Numbered from the stretch's first letter, positions 9,152 to 18,603 are shown. The stretch is 64,000 bases of DNA from Pseudomonadota bacterium (GCA_020161365.1 JAIUNU010000013.1:62001-126000), one strand, 5' to 3'. Notes: generated by a model not told the origin, from the letters alone. Translations and numbers: made by a program.

Positions 9152-10134
9152 GGCTGACCCGACTTTGTAAGCTGATGCTGGCGGTTCTGACGCTGGCGGC
9201 GGGGTTGGCCGTGGCGCTGGGCGAGACGTCGTTCTCCCTGGCGCAATACGCTGAGGCCGTTATGCGCCCGATGTCGCCGCCGGGCGAGGTCTTGTGGATG
9301 ATCCGGGCGCCGCGCGTAGCCGTGGCCGTGCTGGTGGGCATGGCGCTAGGAATGGCGGGCGCGACCATGCAGGGACTGTTGCGTAACCCGCTCGCGGACC
9401 CGGGGGTGCTCGGCGTCTCGGCGGTCTCGGGCCTGGGCGCGGCCTTCGCGATCTCTGCGGGGTTGGCGGTCCTGCCCGGGGCGATCGAGCTGTCGGCCTT
9501 GGCCGGCGCCCTGATCGCCGGTGCGATCGTGGTCGGCGTCGCGGCGCGCTTTCGCGAACCCGAGGCGTTGATCCTGTTCGGCGTGGCGCTGTCGGCCTTT
9601 GGCGGCGCGTTGACGGCCTTGGTGTTCAACCTCTCGCGCTCGCCGGTCGCGACCGCCGAGATGTTGGCCTGGCTGATGGGATCGGTCGAGAACCGCGACG
9701 CCATGGACGCGCTGCGGGCCCTGGTCCCGATGGCGCTGGGCGCGGCCCTGTGCCTGCGCGCCGGCGCGGGCCTGCGAATGCTGACCTTGGGCGAGGAAGC
9801 CGCGCGAATGTCGGGCTTGCCGATGGCGCGGCTGCGGGTTTACGCCGTCGCCGGCTCGGCGTTGCTGACTGGCGCCGCGGTCGCCGCCTCAGGAGTGATC
9901 GGGTTCGTGGGCCTCGCGGCTCCGCATCTGGTGCGTTCGCTGGTCAAGGACGATCCCAGGCGCATTCTCTGGCCCTCCGCCCTGGCGGGGGCGCTTTTGG
10001 TGGTGCTGGCGGACCTCGCCGCGCGCATGATCCCGACTGAGCAGGAACTGAAGCTCGGCGTCGTCACCGCGCTGTTCGGCGCGCCTGCCTTCGCGCTGCT
10101 GGCTTGGCGGGCGTCGCGGAGCTGGCGGTCATGA
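9148..10134 (+). CDS. FecCD/BtuC-type ABC transporter permease
   Basis: 328 residues. The family signatures are clear: IRAPRVAVAVLVGMALGMAGATMQGLLRNPLADPGVLGVSAVSGLGAAFAI near the N-terminus and VAASGVIGFVGLAAPHLVRSLVKDDPR, the coupling-helix region, near the C-terminus. About ten hydrophobic segments are present, as expected for one subunit of the permease homodimer. The start overlaps the stop of the binding-protein gene (ATGA) and its end overlaps the ATPase gene start by four bases, so the three are translationally coupled. Confidence 0.92.
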   Translation: MRLTRLCKLMLAVLTLAAGLAVALGETSFSLAQYAEAVMRPMSPPGEVLWMIRAPRVAVAVLVGMALGMAGATMQGLLRNPLADPGVLGVSAVSGLGAAFAISAGLAVLPGAIELSALAGALIAGAIVVGVAARFREPEALILFGVALSAFGGALTALVFNLSRSPVATAEMLAWLMGSVENRDAMDALRALVPMALGAALCLRAGAGLRMLTLGEEAARMSGLPMARLRVYAVAGSALLTGAAVAASGVIGFVGLAAPHLVRSLVKDDPRRILWPSALAGALLVVLADLAARMIPTEQELKLGVVTALFGAPAFALLAWRASRSWRS

Positions 10135-10889
10135 GCGCGCTTTGGACCTTGGTCGACCTGTCCGCCCGTCAAGGGCGCAAGACGGTGGTCGAAGACGCGA
10201 CGTTTTCGGTAAAGCCGGGAGAGCTCGTGGGCGTCATCGGCCCCAACGGCGCGGGCAAGACCAGCCTGCTTCGCGCCGGGCTGGGCCTTCTCCCGCTGCT
10301 TAGGGGCGAGGCGCGCTTGTCGGGGCAGGCCGTGACGAGCCTCGCGTCCACGGCGCGCGCGCGTCTTGTCGGCTATCTGCCTCAGGAGCGGCGCGTTGCC
10401 TGGAATGTCCCAGCGCGCATGGTCGCCGCCTTGGGCGCCACCGACTTGCCGGAAGCCGAGGCCGACGCGGTGGCCGTTGAAAGACTGGCGCGTGTGGGCG
10501 CCGGCGATCTGGTCGATCGCGGGGTGCTGGACATGTCCGGCGGCGAGCGGGCGAAGGTGCTGTTGGCGCGCCTGTTGGCGACCCGTGCGCCGCTGCTGGT
10601 GGCGGATGAACCCGTCGCGGGGCTTGATCCGGACGCTCAGCTTCTGACGCTGGACCTGCTGCGCGGAGAGGTCGCGAGGGGCGCGGGCGTCGTTGTCACG
10701 CTTCACGACCTTGGCCTTGCCGCCCGCTGCTGCGACCGCATCGTGGTCGTATCCAAAGGACGTGCCGTCGCCGATGCGCCGCCGCGCGAGGCCCTGTCGC
10801 GCGGCGTTCTGGCCGACGTTTTTTCTCTGGACGGCGAACTGATCGAGACTGCGGCGGGGCCTGTGCTGGCGGCCCGCCGGGTGTCGTGA
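10131..10889 (+). CDS. ABC transporter ATP-binding protein (FecE/BtuD/HmuV type)
   Basis: 252 residues from the ATG at 10131. Walker A is GPNGAGKTS, the Q-loop is YLPQERR, the signature motif is MSGGERAKVLLARLLA, Walker B is LLVADEPVAGLD and the H-loop follows in VTLHDLGLAARCCDRIVV. It powers the preceding permease. The ABC signature is slightly unusual in reading MSGGE instead of LSGGQ, but that is common in this subfamily. The gene ends four bases before the convergent lytic transglycosylase stop. Confidence 0.92.
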   Translation: MSALWTLVDLSARQGRKTVVEDATFSVKPGELVGVIGPNGAGKTSLLRAGLGLLPLLRGEARLSGQAVTSLASTARARLVGYLPQERRVAWNVPARMVAALGATDLPEAEADAVAVERLARVGAGDLVDRGVLDMSGGERAKVLLARLLATRAPLLVADEPVAGLDPDAQLLTLDLLRGEVARGAGVVVTLHDLGLAARCCDRIVVVSKGRAVADAPPREALSRGVLADVFSLDGELIETAAGPVLAARRVS

Positions 10890-10892
10890 GGA

Positions 10893-12980
10893 TCAGGGCT
10901 GGGCGCTGCCCGTGTCGGCCGTGGCCACGGACGGCGTGTAGGTATAGCCGCCCCGCTTGAGGTCTGAGGACAACGTCAGCGGCGCGACGCCGCCGTTGAG
11001 GCGGGCCCGATAGACCATCGTCGTCTCCAGCGTCCGCATCACGTAGTTGCGGGTTTCGGAGAACGGAATGCACTCGATGAAGTCCAGAGGATCGGTGGAC
11101 GCGCCGCGCGGGTCACCGCACAGTCCCGCCCACTGGGCCGGGCGTCCCGGGCCGGCGTTATAGGCGGCGGCGGCCATGATGTAGGAGCCGCTGAAGGTGT
11201 TGATCATGTCGCCCAGGTACACCGAGCCCAGACGCATGTTGTAGGAAGCGTCGCCAAGGCGCTCGATGGAGTGTGGTTCGCCCAGCTTGCGGGCCACGAG
11301 CGAAGCCGTCGCTGGCATCAACTGCATCATGCCGCGCGCGCCGACGCCGGAGCGGGCGGCTGGGTCGAAATTGCTCTCCTGGCGCGAGATCGAATAGACG
11401 AAAGCCGTTTCGGCGGCGCCGGGTCCGGGCGTGAAATGGTGGTCCAGCAGCGGATACCCGCGCTCTGCCAGGATAAAGCCGCGCTGGGCGGCGGTGCGCA
11501 CCGCGCGCATCGCCAGGTCCTGGTCCCCATAGGCGCGCGCCATGTCGACGAGCAGGGCCGTCTCCTCGGCGTTGGGGAGGGTGTCATCGATATAGAGCAC
11601 CAGGCTACGGAAAAGGTCGCGCGCCCCGATATCGGCCAGCATCCGCGCAGCGCGGACCTGTTCGCGGCCGTAGAAGCGGGCGCGGTCGGCCTGGGTTATG
11701 ACCGGGTCGCGGTCAAGCCGAATTTCCCGCAGCCCCGCCTTTTCGGCGGCGAGCTGGCCGTAGAAGGTCGTGATGTAGCGCGCGCCTTCCGAGTAAAAGG
11801 CCTTGGCGGCGATCAGATCGCCTTGAGCCTCGGCCGCGCGGCCTTGCCAGTAGAGGGCTCGGCCCCGGGTGATCGGCGAGGCGCCGACGGCGGCGATCTG
11901 CGCGAAGTGCGCGGCGGCCGCGTCAGGGTTGCGAAGCCGCGTCAAGGCGATCCAGCCGGCGTAGAATTCGGACTCGGCGATGTCGGCGGGCGCAAGGGCT
12001 TGGGTGTTCTCGGCCGCTGCATAGGCGCCCCGGCTGTCGCCCGCCTTTAGGGCGGCGACGATCAGTTGCTTGCGTTCCTTCCAGATCGTGGTCGACGCTT
12101 CCTCGGTCGGCGGGGCGGGGAAGTTGACCACCATCGGCAGGGCCAGGGTGTCCATGCCCTTGCGGCGCAGATAGGCCGCGCGCTCGAAGACGACGCCCGG
12201 CGAGGCCTGCAGGTCAGGCGTCAGGTTGTTGTAGAGGTCGTTGGCGCTAGCGGAGTTGGCGCGGTAGGCCATGCGCACGCGCGCGGCGGCCTGCTGGGTG
12301 TCCGAAAGCATGGCGACCATCTCGCGCGCCGCCGGCCCCTGCTGGCCATAGAGCAGGATATCGGCGCGGCGGGCATAGTCGTCCGGCGTCAGCACAGCGC
12401 CAAAGCGAGCGATCATGCTGCGCTGAGCGTCGGCCTCGAACACCTTGTCGCGGAAGGTGCGACGGATCAGGTCGACGGCCGCCTGCTGCTGGCCCGTGGC
12501 CTGATAGGCGCTGGCCAGGGCCATGGCGCCCTCGGCGGTGGCCGGCGGGGCGCCGCCGAACCAGGCGATGATCCGCGCCGGATCGAGGCCGGAGGTCGAG
12601 AGCGCCTTCTCCGCCGCCGCATCACGGCGAGCGCCGCGCGGCCAGCCCGAGAGATCGCGGCGCGCGGCGTCCAGTTCGAAGAAGCTCAGCGCTTCAGCGT
12701 TGCTGTCGACCAGCTGCCATTGGGCGATCTTCTTGGCGATCGGATCCTGCAGGCTGTCCATGGCCATGCGCGCGCCCGATACATCCCCGCGTTTGGCGGC
12801 CGCGAGGGCGGTCTGAAGGTTGGCCGAGTCGGTGTCGCTGAGTGCGGTCGATACGGCGGTGGGCGGCGTGGTGATCAGGCTGGGCGCGGCCTGCGCGGGG
12901 GCGTAGGCGGCCGTCGTCTGGGCGTCTGCGGCCCCGACCACCGTCACGATACAAGCTCCGCCGAGCAGAATCCGACGCAT
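10893..12980 (-). CDS. Soluble lytic murein transglycosylase (SLT family)
   Basis: 695 residues from the ATG at 12980, with an N-terminal signal peptide (RRILLGGACIVTVVGAADA). A long helical superhelix with tetratricopeptide-like alpha repeats (SALSDTDSANLQTALAAAKRGD onward) leads to a C-terminal lysozyme-like SLT domain with SRQESNFDP (catalytic Glu), GARGMMQLMPATA and AAAYNAGPGR. This is the Slt70 arrangement: a periplasmic enzyme that cleaves peptidoglycan glycan strands to 1,6-anhydro products. It is divergent from dapA, giving two cell-wall-related genes back to back. Confidence 0.9.
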   Translation of the reverse strand: MRRILLGGACIVTVVGAADAQTTAAYAPAQAAPSLITTPPTAVSTALSDTDSANLQTALAAAKRGDVSGARMAMDSLQDPIAKKIAQWQLVDSNAEALSFFELDAARRDLSGWPRGARRDAAAEKALSTSGLDPARIIAWFGGAPPATAEGAMALASAYQATGQQQAAVDLIRRTFRDKVFEADAQRSMIARFGAVLTPDDYARRADILLYGQQGPAAREMVAMLSDTQQAAARVRMAYRANSASANDLYNNLTPDLQASPGVVFERAAYLRRKGMDTLALPMVVNFPAPPTEEASTTIWKERKQLIVAALKAGDSRGAYAAAENTQALAPADIAESEFYAGWIALTRLRNPDAAAAHFAQIAAVGASPITRGRALYWQGRAAEAQGDLIAAKAFYSEGARYITTFYGQLAAEKAGLREIRLDRDPVITQADRARFYGREQVRAARMLADIGARDLFRSLVLYIDDTLPNAEETALLVDMARAYGDQDLAMRAVRTAAQRGFILAERGYPLLDHHFTPGPGAAETAFVYSISRQESNFDPAARSGVGARGMMQLMPATASLVARKLGEPHSIERLGDASYNMRLGSVYLGDMINTFSGSYIMAAAAYNAGPGRPAQWAGLCGDPRGASTDPLDFIECIPFSETRNYVMRTLETTMVYRARLNGGVAPLTLSSDLKRGGYTYTPSVATADTGSAQP

Positions 12981-13243
12981 TCCTGAAACCAAAACGCTCT
13001 CCTTGCGGTCCTTGCGGACCTTTTACCCGATTTCGTCGCCACCCTATGCGACGATTCAGGCCTCAATAGGTTTCTAAAGTCCGGTCGCGGGCTTGACCCG
13101 GAAGGCCTGGCCCATCAAATCGCACCTGCCCCTTTGATCCGTACCGAGAGCCGGTTGCGGGACGGCGGGGCAGGGACATATTGTCCGCCCCCATCGTCCC
13201 GCCGCAACACATGCGGCTTAATCCTCACGGCAATTTGCAAGTC

Positions 13244-14128
13244 ATGGTCCAGTCTCACTTCAAGGGCGTCATTCCGGCCCTCGTCACGCCGTTCCGGGAC
13301 GGTGAGGTGGACGAGAAAGCGTTCGTCGCTCTGGTCGAGCGCCAGATCGCTGGCGGCGTGCATGGCTTGGTGCCGGTCGGCACGACGGGCGAGACCTCGA
13401 CCCTGTCGCATGAGGAGCACCGCCGGGTTGTCGAGCTTTGCGTGAAGACGACGGCCGGTCGCGTGCCGGTGATCGCCGGCGCGGGCAGCAACTCGACCGA
13501 CGAAGCGATCGAGCTGGCGCGGCACGCCAAGGCCGTGGGCGCTGACGCCTGCCTGGTCGTGACGCCGTACTACAATCGCCCCAGCCAGGAGGGCATGTAC
13601 CAGCACTACAAGGCGATCAACGACGCCGTGGAGCTGCCGATCTTCGTCTACAACGTGCCCGGCCGCACGGGCGTCGATATCAACAATGACACGCTGGCGC
13701 GCCTGGCCAAGCTGCCCAACATCGTCGGGATCAAGGACGCCACCGGCGACCTGACCCGCATCAGCTTCCAGCGCCTGATGTGCGGGCCTGAATGGGTGAT
13801 GCTGTCGGGCGATGATCCGACGGCCCTAGGCTACATGGCGCACGGCGGCCACGGCGTGATTTCGGTCACCGCCAATGTCGCCCCGGACGCCTGCTCGGCC
13901 TTCATGAACGCCTGCATGCAGGGCGAATGGGAAAAGGGTCTCTATTGGCAGGATCGCCTGGTGCGTCTGCACAAGGCGCTGTTCCTCGACTCTTCGCCCG
14001 CACCGACCAAGTTCGCCATGGCGCAACTTGGGCTCTGCACGGAGGATGTTCGCCTGCCGATCACGCCTTGTGCTGAGGCTGTGCGTCCCACGATCCTGGA
14101 GGCCATGCGCGAGGCTGGTCTGCGCTGA
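13244..14128 (+). CDS. dapA: 4-hydroxy-tetrahydrodipicolinate synthase
   Basis: 294 residues from the ATG at 13244; this start matches the family N-terminus (FKGVIPALVTPF) better than the upstream GTG at 13181. Key residues: GTTGETSTL, Tyr136 in VYNVPGRTG and the Schiff-base Lys164 in VGIKDATGD. It condenses pyruvate with aspartate semialdehyde, the first committed step of the diaminopimelate/lysine pathway that feeds peptidoglycan. Its stop overlaps the smpB start (TGATG at 14126-14130). Confidence 0.96.
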   Translation: MVQSHFKGVIPALVTPFRDGEVDEKAFVALVERQIAGGVHGLVPVGTTGETSTLSHEEHRRVVELCVKTTAGRVPVIAGAGSNSTDEAIELARHAKAVGADACLVVTPYYNRPSQEGMYQHYKAINDAVELPIFVYNVPGRTGVDINNDTLARLAKLPNIVGIKDATGDLTRISFQRLMCGPEWVMLSGDDPTALGYMAHGGHGVISVTANVAPDACSAFMNACMQGEWEKGLYWQDRLVRLHKALFLDSSPAPTKFAMAQLGLCTEDVRLPITPCAEAVRPTILEAMREAGLR

Positions 14129-14586
14129 TGTCCAAGCCGATCGCTGAAAATCGGCGGGCGCGCTTCGATTACTTTATCGAGGACACGTTCGAGGCGGGCA
14201 TCATGCTCACCGGCACCGAGGTGAAAAGCCTGCGGACCGGTCGCGCGAATATCGCCGAGTCCTATGCTTCGGTGGAGGGGCGCGAGATCGTGCTGATCAA
14301 CGCCGATATCCCCCCCTACGGCCATGCCAATCGCTTCAACCACGAGCCGCGTCGCCACCGGAAGCTGCTGCTGCATCGTCGCCAGATCGACAAGCTGATC
14401 GGCGCGGTTCAGCGCGAGGGACGCACCTTGGTTCCGATCAAGCTGTACTGGAACGACAAGGGTCTGGCCAAGCTTGAGGTCGGCCTCGCCAAGGGTAAGA
14501 AGCTGCACGACAAGCGCGACACCGCCGCCGAGCGCGACTGGCAGCGCGACAAGGCGCGGCTGATGAAGGGCGACCGCGGCGACTGA
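14128..14586 (+). CDS. smpB: SsrA-binding protein SmpB
   Basis: 152 residues. NRRARFDYFIEDTFEAGIMLTGTEVKSLRTGRANI, GLAKLEVGLAKGKKLHDKRDT and the basic C-terminal tail (ERDWQRDKARLMK) are diagnostic. SmpB binds tmRNA and brings it to stalled ribosomes for trans-translation. It overlaps the last base of dapA, so the two are co-translated. A second ribosome-rescue gene, arfB, is present at 29593-30024. Confidence 0.96.
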   Translation: MSKPIAENRRARFDYFIEDTFEAGIMLTGTEVKSLRTGRANIAESYASVEGREIVLINADIPPYGHANRFNHEPRRHRKLLLHRRQIDKLIGAVQREGRTLVPIKLYWNDKGLAKLEVGLAKGKKLHDKRDTAAERDWQRDKARLMKGDRGD

Positions 14587-14606
14587 GGCGGCGGTCCACG
14601 ACGAGG

Positions 14607-14723
14607 CTAACTGGCCCTCATGAGGAGAAAGCCGAGGGCCAGTCCGACCACGAAGCCGCCGACGCTGATCATCAGGAAGACGCGGAACTCCGTCCGCAAA
14701 TAGTCACGCGTACTCTGGGCCAT
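14607..14723 (-). CDS. Small membrane protein, 38 residues
   Basis: From the ATG at 14723 the product starts MAQSTRDYLRTEFRVFLMIS and continues through a single hydrophobic helix (VGGFVVGLALGFLLM). It is convergent with smpB and lies just downstream of another small gene on the same strand. A charged N-terminus followed by one membrane span ending near the stop suggests an inner-membrane miniprotein. No family was recognised. Confidence 0.55.
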   Translation of the reverse strand: MAQSTRDYLRTEFRVFLMISVGGFVVGLALGFLLMRAS

Positions 14724-14746
14724 GTGCGGCTCCGGCGAATCCGCCC

Positions 14747-14941
14747 TTAGGCGGCGCGCGGCAGTTCGTAGACCCGCGAGCGGACGCCGCGATCGAACAA
14801 GTTGCCACAGATGGTGAGAGCCTGATTGTAGGCGGTCTCTACGGTTTCGAAATGCCCCGCCAGACGGCCGCCTTCGGTGACGATCCAACCTTCGGCGACA
14901 TGGACGATTTCGATACGCTCGCAACGCGCGGCGTCGGACAT
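14747..14941 (-). CDS. Conserved-looking hypothetical protein, 64 residues
   Basis: Starts at the ATG at 14941 (MSDAARCERIEIVHVAEGWI). The alternation EIVHVAEGWIVTEGGRLAGHFETVETAYNQALTIC looks like a beta-beta-alpha fold of the kind seen in small DUF2188-type proteins, but no firm assignment is made. It sits 23 bases upstream of the 38-residue membrane protein and may form a two-gene unit with it. Confidence 0.6.
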   Translation of the reverse strand: MSDAARCERIEIVHVAEGWIVTEGGRLAGHFETVETAYNQALTICGNLFDRGVRSRVYELPRAA

Positions 14942-15067
14942 GACGACGAGCTCCTGAACTGGAAACCACGCCCTTGAGGATGGACGCAAAACGTCCTTAA
15001 CGCGCGCAGGCCCGTTTCCAATGTCAAAGATTGTAAAGCTGTTAACCTTGCCCGCCTTCGCGAGCGC

Positions 15068-16063
15068 CTAGCCGTTTTCCAAGGCAAGGAGCGCGAAGGT
15101 CGCCAGCCAGTGCTCGCCCATATAGTCGCCGGCGATGTGCGGCACGGCTGCGGCCAGATGGGTCATCGCAGCGTTGACGGCGTGGGCCTGAGCGGGATCG
15201 TGCTCCGACATTGCGCCGGCTAGCAGTCGCCAGCACCAGGCGCGCGAGAGGTTCAAGCCGTCCAGATGCGCGATCTTGCCGTCTGTCCGATCGGCGACGC
15301 GCGCCGGCGTGAACAGCGTCGCGGGCTCCTTGTCCCCCAGTCTGGGCAAGAAGCGGGGGAACCAGAGATCAAAGCGCTCGCGCGGAAGCAGTCGACGCAT
15401 GGCCTCCGCCTCGATCAGGGCGGGCGACAGAAAGTCGTCGCCGGAGGGCTCCCAGCCCTGGCAGTCGGCGTCCTGGCCGTACCAGACCAGAGCGCGATTT
15501 TGCAGCAGATCAAAGAACGCCTGGTCGTCGGTCATCACTGCGAACTCGCAGGCCAGGACCAGGGCGAAGGCGGTGTTGTAGTGCGTGCCCGCGCGGACAG
15601 GGTAGTCGGCGATGGGCAGGAAGCTCTCGAACCGCTGCTTGAACGCGCTGGCCAAGGGCGCGTGGGTTCGCGCCCAGGGACGATCATGCCGCAGCAGCTC
15701 GGCCTGCAGCATCAGGCTCCAGGCCCAGCCGTAAGGACGCTCAAATCCCCGACTTTCGGGCCGCGACAGATAGGCGACCTCGCCGGCGACCTTCTCTTCG
15801 GTGAAGGCGTCGTCGAGCAGGGCGATAATGCTGGACGCTTCGGGCATCTCCGGGCGAAGGCGCAGCAGCGTGGCCAGCAGCCAGTAGCCATGCACGCAGG
15901 AATGCCAGTCGAAGCTGCCGTAGAAGATCGGGTGCAGATCGCGCGGCGAGCGGACGTCCTCCGGCCCCGCCATCACGTGGTCCAGCTTGTTGGGGTATTC
16001 ACGGGTCAGGTGCCCGAGCGCGATCTTGGCGAAGCGCGAGGCGGTGGACCGGGCGAGGCTCAT
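15068..16063 (-). CDS. DUF2891 family protein
   Basis: 331 residues from the ATG at 16063. FYGSFDWHSCVHGYWLLATLLR, YGWAWSLMLQAELLRH, THYNTAFALVLA and a late LSRAWCWRLLAG segment give the aromatic, His-rich helical pattern of DUF2891, which resembles an alpha/alpha-barrel enzyme such as a glycan hydrolase or epimerase. Biochemical activity is not established. Its start overlaps the stop of the DUF979 gene, so it is the third cistron of a DUF969-DUF979-DUF2891 operon. Confidence 0.82.
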   Translation of the reverse strand: MSLARSTASRFAKIALGHLTREYPNKLDHVMAGPEDVRSPRDLHPIFYGSFDWHSCVHGYWLLATLLRLRPEMPEASSIIALLDDAFTEEKVAGEVAYLSRPESRGFERPYGWAWSLMLQAELLRHDRPWARTHAPLASAFKQRFESFLPIADYPVRAGTHYNTAFALVLACEFAVMTDDQAFFDLLQNRALVWYGQDADCQGWEPSGDDFLSPALIEAEAMRRLLPRERFDLWFPRFLPRLGDKEPATLFTPARVADRTDGKIAHLDGLNLSRAWCWRLLAGAMSEHDPAQAHAVNAAMTHLAAAVPHIAGDYMGEHWLATFALLALENG

Positions 16064-17016
16064 GGATGGAAGGCCAGGGCGTTCATCAGGATCACGTTGA
16101 CGATCAGCATCAGGACGGCCGTGGGCGCCTGGGCGCGGATTACGGCGTAGCGGTCCTTCAACTGCAGCAGGGCGGCGGGCACAAGGTTGAAGTTGGCGGC
16201 CAGCGGGGTCAGCAGGGTGCCGCAGAAGCCCGACAGCATGCCGATGGCGCACACCACGGCCGGATCTCCGCCGAAGCGGCCAATGACCAGGGGCAGGGCG
16301 ATGCCGCCGGTCATCACGGGGAACGCGGCGAAGGCGTTACCCATCATGACGGTGAAAATCGCCATGCCCAGGCAGTAGGCGGTGACGGCGGCGAAGCGGC
16401 TGTCGACCGGGGTGATCATCACCGCGATCTCGCCGATCGTCTTGCCCACGCCCGCCAACGCGAAGACCGCGCCCAGCGCCGCCAGCATTTGCGGGAGAAG
16501 GGCGGCCCAGCCGACGAGATCCATCAACCGGCGGCCCTCCTGCACGGGCGCAATCGCTGGTTGCTTGAACATGATCTGAGACAGAACCGCCGCGACTAGG
16601 GCCGCCAAGGCCAGGGCGATCAGCGTCGCCTGCTTGGGATCGACAAGGTGCGCCCCTTGAACGGTCAGGTGCTTGAAGGTCAAGGAGCCGGCGAGGACCA
16701 GTACCGGGATGACCAGCGCGGGCGCGTAGAGCTTCACGCCGTGAGTGGCGGCCAGGCTCTCTCGCTCGCCAGGGCTGGTGGTCTTTGGCGCTCCGACGCC
16801 GATCTGGCCTGTCCCCGCGATCAACGCCAGGCAAAGCACGAGCACGCCGTTGCCAAGGTCGCCGAGGTGGTCGCCGGCCAGGAAGCTCAGGGCGAAGAGG
16901 CCCCAGAAGGCGGCGTTGCCGAACCGCTTCGGGTTCTCACGGTCTGCGGCGCTCAGAACGCCGAAGGCCGCGAACATCAGGCCCGAGAGCAGATAGACGA
17001 GCGGCAGGCCGATCAT
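16060..17016 (-). CDS. DUF979 family membrane protein (putative transporter subunit)
   Basis: 318 residues from the ATG at 17016 with about nine hydrophobic helices. It contains AVMITPVDSRFAAVTAYCLGMAIFTVMMGNAFAAFPVMTGGIALPLVIGRFGGDPA and GMLSGFCGTLLTPLAANFNLVPAALL, resembling permease re-entrant segments. DUF979 always accompanies DUF969; the pair is thought to form a transporter and I recall the pair near 5-oxoprolinase genes in other bacteria. Overlapping start/stop codons with both neighbours indicate tight co-translation. Confidence 0.85.
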   Translation of the reverse strand: MIGLPLVYLLSGLMFAAFGVLSAADRENPKRFGNAAFWGLFALSFLAGDHLGDLGNGVLVLCLALIAGTGQIGVGAPKTTSPGERESLAATHGVKLYAPALVIPVLVLAGSLTFKHLTVQGAHLVDPKQATLIALALAALVAAVLSQIMFKQPAIAPVQEGRRLMDLVGWAALLPQMLAALGAVFALAGVGKTIGEIAVMITPVDSRFAAVTAYCLGMAIFTVMMGNAFAAFPVMTGGIALPLVIGRFGGDPAVVCAIGMLSGFCGTLLTPLAANFNLVPAALLQLKDRYAVIRAQAPTAVLMLIVNVILMNALAFHP

Positions 17017-17675
17017 GCGGCGTCCCCCGCCTTGGGCGTCAGGCGACGGTCGAACATCAACAGCCGCGCGCCATGGATCAGGAAGGCGGCGATCGCGGTC
17101 GGGATCGCCCACACAGACAAGGCCAATGGTTCGACGGTGATGCCGCTCTGGTCCAGGAACCCGACGATCAGCAGGATCGAACCAATGGCCAGGAAGATGT
17201 CCTCGCCGAAGAACAGGCCGATATTGTCCGTCGCCGCGCTCATCGCCCTGACCTTCTGGCGCTGGTCGTCGGACAGCGGCTCGGCGGCGGCCTCGGCCAT
17301 GGGGGCGAGCAGGGGGCGCACGGTCTGGGCCTGGCCGGCGACCTGGGTCAGGCCCAGCGCCGCGGCGACCTGGCGCAAGGCCAGATAGGCCAGCAGAATC
17401 CGCCCCGCTGTCGCCGCGCGTAGTCCTCGGATCGTGCGCCGCGCCTGCTCGCGCAGCCCGGCCCGCTCCAGAACGCCGATGGCCGGCAGGACCAGCCAGG
17501 CGACGCTGACATAGCGGTTGGTGTTGAAGGCCTTGCCGAAGGCGGCCAGCACCTCGACCGGTGTCAGGCCTGCGGCCAAACCTGAGGTCATGGCCGCCGC
17601 GACGACCACCAGCAGCGGATTGAAGCGCAGGGCGAAGCCCAGCACGATCACCGCCACGCCCAATAGGGTCAGCAT
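17013..17675 (-). CDS. DUF969 family membrane protein (putative transporter subunit)
   Basis: 220 residues from the ATG at 17675, first gene of the three-gene operon. Membrane segments include LTLLGVAVIVLGFALRFNPLLVVVAAAMTSGLAAG and a late IGSILLIVGFLDQ span; AFNTNRYVSVAWLVLPAIGVLERAGLREQA and ATDNIGLFFGEDIF are the conserved loops of DUF969. Inferred to be the partner of DUF979. A spacer of about 150 bases separates it from the divergent aldolase gene and should hold both promoters. Confidence 0.85.
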   Translation of the reverse strand: MLTLLGVAVIVLGFALRFNPLLVVVAAAMTSGLAAGLTPVEVLAAFGKAFNTNRYVSVAWLVLPAIGVLERAGLREQARRTIRGLRAATAGRILLAYLALRQVAAALGLTQVAGQAQTVRPLLAPMAEAAAEPLSDDQRQKVRAMSAATDNIGLFFGEDIFLAIGSILLIVGFLDQSGITVEPLALSVWAIPTAIAAFLIHGARLLMFDRRLTPKAGDAA

Positions 17676-17829
17676 TCCCCGCGACTCCCCCTCATTCCGT
17701 GGGGGACCGTCCGACGGCGCGGCGTCGCTGGCAAGTCGGTGTCTGCTTGTCGAGCATGAGGTTCCGCTTGACGATCCGGGGCCTCGGCGCGACGCTTAAG
17801 TCAACAATGATAACCTACGGGAGGCCCCC

Positions 17830-18603
17830 ATGGCCGACGGTGCTCTGCCCATCACGTCCCTCAAGGGCAAGGTCAGCGAAGCGGAGTGGCAAGCGCGGGT
17901 CGATCTCGCCGCCCTCTATCGTCTCGTGGCCCTGCATGGCTGGGACGACATGATCTTCACCCATATCTCGGCCCGCATTCCGGGGCCGGAGCATCACTTC
18001 CTGATCAACCCCTACGGCATGTTCTTCGGCGAGATCACCGCCTCGAGCCTGGTGAAGGTCGATCTTGAGGGCAATGTGATCGACAAGACGCCGTACTACA
18101 TCAATCCGGCGGGCTTCACGATCCACTCCGCCGTCCACGCCGCGCGCGAGGACGCTCACTATGTGATGCACCTGCACAGCGATCAGGGCGTGGCCGTTTC
18201 GGCGCACAAGGACGGTCTCTTGCCGCTGACTCAACATGCGCTAATCGTCTTGCCTCAACTCGCGTATCACGATTATGAAGGCATTGCGCTCAACCTTGAG
18301 GAGCGCGAACGTATCGTGGCCGACCTCGGCCAGAAGAAGCTGATGATGTTGCGCAACCACGGCACGCTGTCGGTGGGCGCGACCGCGGCTGAATGCTGGT
18401 TGGGAATGTTCTTCCTGGAGCGAGCATGCGCGCAGCAGGTGATGGCGCTTTCGATCGGACGCGACAACGTGCTGCTGGCGCCCGACGCCGCGCAGGACGA
18501 GGTTCGCAAGCAGACCGGCATGGGCATGGGCATGATCGGCGGCCTGGCCTGGCCGGGCTGCCTGCGCAAGCTGGACCGCGAGTCGCCGGGCTACGCGGAC
18601 TAA
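17830..18603 (+). CDS. Class II aldolase/adducin family protein
   Basis: 257 residues from the ATG at 17830, preceded by GGGAGG. HGWDDMIFTHISARIPG, the zinc site HLHS in DAHYVMHLHSDQGVAVSA and the later His in LMMLRNHGTLSVG define the family. Such proteins are Zn-dependent aldolases or epimerases acting on phosphorylated sugars, or enzymatically uncharacterised paralogues. The substrate cannot be assigned. A rho-independent-type hairpin follows the stop by 20 bases. Confidence 0.87.
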   Translation: MADGALPITSLKGKVSEAEWQARVDLAALYRLVALHGWDDMIFTHISARIPGPEHHFLINPYGMFFGEITASSLVKVDLEGNVIDKTPYYINPAGFTIHSAVHAAREDAHYVMHLHSDQGVAVSAHKDGLLPLTQHALIVLPQLAYHDYEGIALNLEERERIVADLGQKKLMMLRNHGTLSVGATAAECWLGMFFLERACAQQVMALSIGRDNVLLAPDAAQDEVRKQTGMGMGMIGGLAWPGCLRKLDRESPGYAD

